A DNA stretch of 64,000 bases from Balanoglossus misakiensis (taxonomy: Eukaryota; Hemichordata). Below the pieces are notes generated by a model. It was not told the DNA's origin. It did not search any database and saw nothing but the letters and a program-made list of their open reading frames with translations. The stretch lies in contig CM082597.2 of assembly GCA_040954595.2 (NCBI GenBank), forward strand, positions 2,108,001-2,172,000. The letters are read 5' to 3'. A program made the position numbers and the translations under genes. Below are positions 59,001 through 64,000 of this stretch, one piece after another (the stretch's first letter is position 1; each line of letters begins with the position of its first letter).

Positions 59001-60719
59001 CCTGATAATTAGCACACTTTGCATGACAATGGCCATTGGCTCTGGTTGATGTAACACTATGTGACCATCTCAGATAGTAATTTGTGGGTAATTTTCCGTC
59101 GTTATTTTTGAAAATATAGCGGTACCTTTGTGTTGCCAGAATCAATACAACATCAAGGCCTAGAATTAATTCTTTCTCTCAGAGCCACAGAAGTACATTT
59201 AACTAGATTCTTACATTTATGAAACTGTCACTTTTGTTATGTGTTTACTGATCGATTTCGATGTTCCATCAGTATGCCAAATTAAATTCGCCTATTAGGC
59301 AAGGAACACATTATCTGGAACCGGTGGGAAATCACGTTGCAGGATAATTAAATTTGTGCCCGCCGATTACCGTGAATGAATTAACTCGACCATGTGCATG
59401 CAAGGAAAGTCGAATTTGTCGTAAACTATAGGGGAACAATTGGGAAACGTTGCAGATAGCAATTTGTTGGTTAGTTGTCGCGTGTTTTGAATGAAATATC
59501 GTCATGATGTTAATGGTCTGTGTCGGTGTTTTTGTTTGAAATCTATCTGCACTTGACCTCCGGGGTCAGGTTCATTTTCGGTTTGAGAAAAGTCACTGAC
59601 TCGGAAGGGAGTAAAACATCAGCGCGCATCTCAACCGACCTTGCATCTGTGGCCCGCTATTAACTAACGCTTGTTCCGATCTACAATACTCTCTGCGCGT
59701 GTTCAGGGGTTAATCAAGAAGGACCCCCGAGAACCCAATTATTCTGATCTTTAAGAGATGATTATTTGACAAAAGTACGGGGAATGCATATTTCTTGCGG
59801 ATTATTACTGGAATTTGAATCGAAATCCCACGAGGGAAATATTGGATAACAAGTACGCTGGTTGCAAAGTGAAGTACAATTTTTGCCTGTGAACATACGC
59901 GACTCGAATATGACATCTGACACATTGTGAATGAACGCATTTGAGGAATGTCTGCCCCCCCCCCCAACATTCTAGCTTTGGTTGTACAATGTCACTATAA
60001 AGACATGCACTCCAGATTAGTCCTGTGTTACATGTATTCCACAGACAAGCAAATGTACCATACTATAAACTGCCGCAGGTCAAAAAGAATGTGTATATCA
60101 CGAAACTAGACGTAGAGTAATTTCGCTTTATGTTCGCAAAATATTGCTGGCAGCTCAATCATTTTTATTGTACGTTTGTTTTCCAGAAAGACGACGTCGT
60201 CAATCACAAATAATACTGCTAACTGCTCTTGTGTCGTATTTTCGGTGGTTAGGGAAGCCCAGTTGAAACGGAATGATACATTCTAGCTGGTTTTGGGGCT
60301 CCAGGGAATTTTATTGCAGTGGGGAAAACTGGAGTCATAATTCATTACATAATTTTAAAGTAAGATTTGTTTCATAGCGAACCATTATAACAGCGCCTGG
60401 AGGTGAAATACTCGTGTACTCCGACGCTAAAATTCCCCTTCTCGTCACAGACAAAAATCTTTTCTTTCACTGTGTTCTCGTTCAGAAAATAGCGTCACGT
60501 AGACTGGTTCAGGGAGTTTTTCCCGCGCGTTCCACCGGAAACAATTAGCATAAAAATGCAACTTCCAAAACCTAGGGTGTCCGACGACACAAACCACGTT
60601 TGACGAGTAGGCGTTCCCGCGCAAAGTATTGAGTCCTGCCCCCGCGCTCAGACAGCGTCCAATTGCCGGTCGTCTGCATAACAACACACTCTGTCGGCGT
60701 TGCTCATTTGTCGAGAAGG

Positions 60720-60727
60720 TATATAAA
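60720..60727 (+). promoter_or_regulatory. TATA box of the partial secreted-protein gene
   Basis: TATATAAA about 110 bp upstream of the ATG at 60836. Initiation near 60750 would give a 5' UTR of about 85 nt. Confidence 0.65.
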
Positions 60728-60835
60728 TCCGTCAGGTTGGGGCTCGAAACATTCAGAAACGGAGCTACAGCCGAAAGGAACACTTATTTACCCAAAAGCC
60801 AAGATTCGGAGATCGCTGCGTGCACGGCCGTGACA

Positions 60836-63120
60836 ATGAGGACCACAGTTTTGATAATAGCCACCGTTCTTTCATGTCTTGTATTATTTTCCAAAGCCGA
60901 CAGTAATTTCGTGGTGAGTATGACGAAGCAATTCATTTTGTTGTACTCACAGGTGTTTAGACAGTCGGAAAGCAATATATCTCAAATTTCGCTGGAGTAT
61001 TTCACCATCCCAATCCTAGCTTAGTTTCTCATAGCGACCATAATTGCGGACGAATATAATTAATGTAAATTTATAATATCGATCGTGAATTGTAGTTCAA
61101 TTAACCACTTCATTTTCAGTGTAACCGTCGACTAATGTCACGTTTCATCTGGGGTTGTACTGAATTCATATTTGTCAGAAACGAAATAGGGCGGAAATAA
61201 TTTCCAATGTATGTGCACACACGGTTATAGAGCAACTTTTGCAAAATAAATAGATGTATTCAAGATATCGGAAAGGGAAAGCGCGCAATTGGAGTGTGTG
61301 TAATTTAACTTAATTTCTGTATTTGGGTTTCCAATTTCTGTAATTGAATCCGACGTAACTTATCTGCCAAACGGTCCCAGGGGTTATAAAAAGGAAATCT
61401 TACCACAAGACCGGTGGAATCTTCTTTTCCCAGGGTCTATAATATGTGTTATCTCTGTGTGATACATTTTGAGACAAGCCTCGTATTTTGATCGTTCAGT
61501 CTCTGCATACCACAAAGGCGGGAATTGTATCAAACAAAACGCGCGCTCAGTTTTTCGCGGGCAAACTCGTGGGAACATTCGAGTGATACATTTTGTGACA
61601 AGCCTCGTATTTTGATCGTTCAGCAGTCTCTGCACACCACAAAGGCGGGGAAAATGTATCAAACAAAACGCGCGCTCAGTTTTTCGCGGGAAAACTCGTG
61701 GGAACATTCGAGTGATACATTTTGTGACAAGCCTCGCATTTTGATCGTTCAGTCTCTGCACACCACAAAGGCGGGAAAAAATGTATCAAACAAAACGCGC
61801 GCTCAGTTTTTCGCGGGCAAACTCGTGGGAACATTCGAGTGATACATTTTGTGACAAGCCTCGTATTTTGATCGTTCAGCAGTCTCTGCACACCACAAAG
61901 GCGGGGAAAATGTATCAAACAAAACGCGCGCTCAGTTTTTCGCGGGAAAACTCGTGGGAACATTCGAGTGATACATTTTGTGACAAGCCTCGCATTTTGA
62001 TCGTTCAGTCTCTGCACACCACAAAGGCGGGAAAAAATGTATCAAACAAAACGCGCGCTTAGTTTTTTCGCGGGAAAACTCGTGGGAACATCCGATATTC
62101 CTTGCACGTCGTGTTTTACACCGTCCCCAAGTGACAAACTTAAATTATCCATGGCTATGAATATTTGCGATATGATAAGGGGCGTTCCAGTCCTTGAGCA
62201 CAACTGGCGATGCGTTCATGAAACTGCGAAAAAGTACATATCTGCAGAAAAAAATTGACGATGGAAACAATTTATTTAGCTTGACATTAGGCGACATATT
62301 TTTGTTTCACTTGTTTCAAGTCGGGCGGACAATTTTTCTTGGGCGAACAAAGGGTTTACGAATCGTGTATTCGAAGAGTCCCAACTGTCCCTAAAACGTT
62401 TTAAAACCCCAGCCCTGATTGGCCAGAGTCGGTGAAAAGATATAGTGGTACGAAAACCGTTAGCGGTGTGACATTTATGTAGTCGGTTCATTGCCCCTTA
62501 CGGTGAAAATACGTTCCTGATTTTAAAAGTTCTCGTGCGCCAACCGATGACTGACTTTACGCAGAATAATAATTCCACTTAACCAATTTCACTACAAGTG
62601 GAAATATTTCTACGAAGACTGACTCATCGTACTGCAACCTTAGAAGTAACCACTTTGCCGGAATCCTTTCCCCCTTCATATCTCCTCAAACATATTAATG
62701 CATTCTGCATTTATCTGTACGAATTTTCCCCAGGAAAACGTCAATGCAAAATTTAATTATCTTAAAACGAGTGTAGTAATCTGACCATCATTCGCCTAAG
62801 TGAACCACGAGTAATAATAACCATCTTACTTGGAAGTTGTGAGCAGGTGAACTTTATAAGCAAAAAGGGAAATATCTCCAATATGTGCTTATATCACTTG
62901 CTTATCACGGTAAACGCTCCCAAAATAGTTCTCTCTTGCAGATTTTAGATACAAGATACAAATCATTCCGATTTTACCAATATCTGAAATTATAAAAGCC
63001 TGTAGCAGAATTCAGTTAAAGTATGATCGAAAAAAATATGCCACGAGCACGCCTAAGTGAGTTGTTATTGATTCTCGCCTTTTCTAATTACAGGGTGCTG
63101 GTAGATCAGAGAAAATACCG
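60836..63120 (+). CDS. 5' part of a secreted-protein gene running off the window (2 exons seen)
   Basis: Exon 1 (60836-60913, 78 nt) encodes MRTTVLIIATVLSCLVLFSK followed by ADSNFV, a clear signal peptide, and ends with a phase-0 GTGAGT donor. A 27-nt exon at 63094-63120, flanked by a good acceptor and GTAAGT donor, adds GAGRSEKIP in frame. The remaining exons must lie right of the window or be too short to see in 63121-64000. Exon 1 has the same length and phase as exon 1 of the micro-exon precursor gene, and the second exon is also very small, so it could be another peptide precursor. Function unknown. Confidence 0.55.
61461..62095 (+). repeat. Minisatellite: five ~124-129-bp units with a 256-bp higher-order period
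   Basis: Units begin with GATACATTTTG at 61461, 61585, 61714, 61841 and 61970. Units 2+3 and 4+5 are nearly identical, while 2 and 3 differ (for example GGCAAACT versus GGAAAACT, and CAGCAGTCT versus CAGTCT). This shows a recent two-unit duplication. It lies in the first intron of the partial secreted gene, with no inverted termini or coding domain. Confidence 0.95.
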
Positions 63121-64000
63121 GTAAGTCACGCAAATATTGTAGTTACTTGTTAAGACAATATATTTAATAACGTAGGCCCACATATCGATGAATATTGATA
63201 TGCGTGGATAGAGTGTGTAGTTATTTCATTGATTTATCTGCTGCCAATTTTGACAAGAAGAGAAAATTCAGCACGTTTCGTGCGAAGAGTTGTGGGTCTA
63301 ATCTGACGACACCCACTTTGTGTCTTAGTTATCTTCAGAACGTCATTCTGTCTCCAAAGTGGTGACCTTAGTTCATTGCGCTGAAGGAGATCGTGATCTT
63401 TTGAGCCTCGACAGTCTTGCACATTTTCGTTTAATCTTCCTAATCTTAATGGACTTAGGAGTGAAAAAGGTGCACCGCCTTTCTACAGCTAGTTATCCAT
63501 GCACTTTGCGTTGTCGAATCTTTCCGGAAGTCTGCAGATATCAAACATGCTTGCCTGTTTCGCATGGGTCACCTAGGGTGGCCTCTTAGTTCCTTCTGCA
63601 ACCAGATAACCTAAGTTCACTGTCTTTCTGAGCCGCCCTAGCTTACTCTCTGAGAGATAAAACCAACCGTTCTTCATACGCCTCGCTGAGCTCATCATAC
63701 CTTCAACAAATTACACGTTCTAGTTGAAAGATCACATTTTCGCCAAGCCTCTGAATATAAATCAACGTCCCATTTATTGGCTTATCTGTTAACGGAGATC
63801 TACAGTCTTCCGGGAACCTCTAATCTAACAGACCAATCAACGCCTTGTGCGCTATTTATATGATGTGCACACATCCATCTTTATCATAGCCGTTAGTTGT
63901 AAATCATGATGGAAGAAAAATACGAAAAATTAGATTTGCAAACAATGTGGTTGTTCCTTTTTATTACACTGTACATTATGGCAAACAAAGCGACGTTATT
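63121..64000. other. Intron or flank at the right edge of the window
   Basis: No exon with good splice ends could be recognised here. It probably belongs to the second intron of the partial secreted-protein gene. Confidence 0.3.

Larger units (their letters stand above)
55036..60835. other. Long intergenic stretch
   Basis: No exon I can support over about 5.8 kb. The left part is probably the 3' UTR of the CD225-like gene, with AATAAA at 56050-56055. The right end holds the TATA promoter of the next gene. Scattered reading frames lack coding character. Confidence 0.4.

Noticed and set aside
61384-62062. Repeated reading frames on both strands (MYQTKRALSF..., MQRLNDQNARL...)
   Set aside because: They follow the minisatellite, on both strands equally, with a different frame in the shorter units; no signal of selection on protein.
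61461-62095. Possible CRISPR-like array
   Set aside because: Units are long, contiguous tandem copies without unique spacers, in a eukaryotic intron.

Overview
The window is animal nuclear DNA. It has intron-rich genes with GT...AG splicing, AT-rich non-coding DNA with many microsatellites, poly(A) signals, and close orthologues of human housekeeping proteins. The strong similarity of NFRKB, DCAF8, TMEM147 and PSMD9 to the human proteins suggests an aquatic invertebrate, perhaps a non-vertebrate deuterostome (amphioxus or hemichordate) or a slowly evolving lophotrochozoan. I cannot settle the phylum from sequence alone. I built every gene model by hand from reading frames, splice consensus and remembered family sequences. 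All complete models have total coding lengths divisible by three.

Left part (1-21.2 kb), housekeeping genes: NFRKB (INO80 subunit; minus, 16 coding exons), TMEM147 (ER multipass translocon partner; plus, 6 exons), DCAF8 (CUL4-DDB1 substrate receptor; minus, 11 coding exons) and PSMD9 (proteasome assembly chaperone; plus, 6 exons). They form two head-to-head pairs, NFRKB/TMEM147 and DCAF8/PSMD9.

Middle part (21.4-47.8 kb), mostly secreted-protein genes: a small UCMA/Gla-rich-protein-like gene (minus) with two tandem exons, each carrying a gamma-carboxylation-recognition-like motif. Three paralogous LDLa-CAP genes (minus; about 29.4-24.4, 40.0-36.9 and 47.8-46.3 kb) share intron phases and a 78-nt exon. 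Between them lie a galactose-3-O-sulfotransferase-family gene (plus, 30.7-32.4 kb), a secreted protein made of 32 tandem VSDD repeats (plus, 34.3-36.3 kb), and a predicted peptide-precursor gene (minus, 44.8-42.1 kb). In the precursor gene six copies of a KRR-[M/Y]-x-LG-x-R unit each sit in a separate 29-nt micro-exon, alternating with acidic linker exons as short as 10 nt. This last gene is the most unusual item in the window. At least three of these secreted genes have clear TATA boxes.

Right part (47.8-64 kb), sparse: a CD225/dispanin-like two-TM protein gene (plus, 51.8-55.0 kb) and the 5' end of another TATA-driven secreted-protein gene (plus, from 60.8 kb, running off the window). The first intron of that gene holds a five-copy ~128-bp minisatellite with a 256-bp higher-order period. 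The remaining long stretches show no gene I can support.
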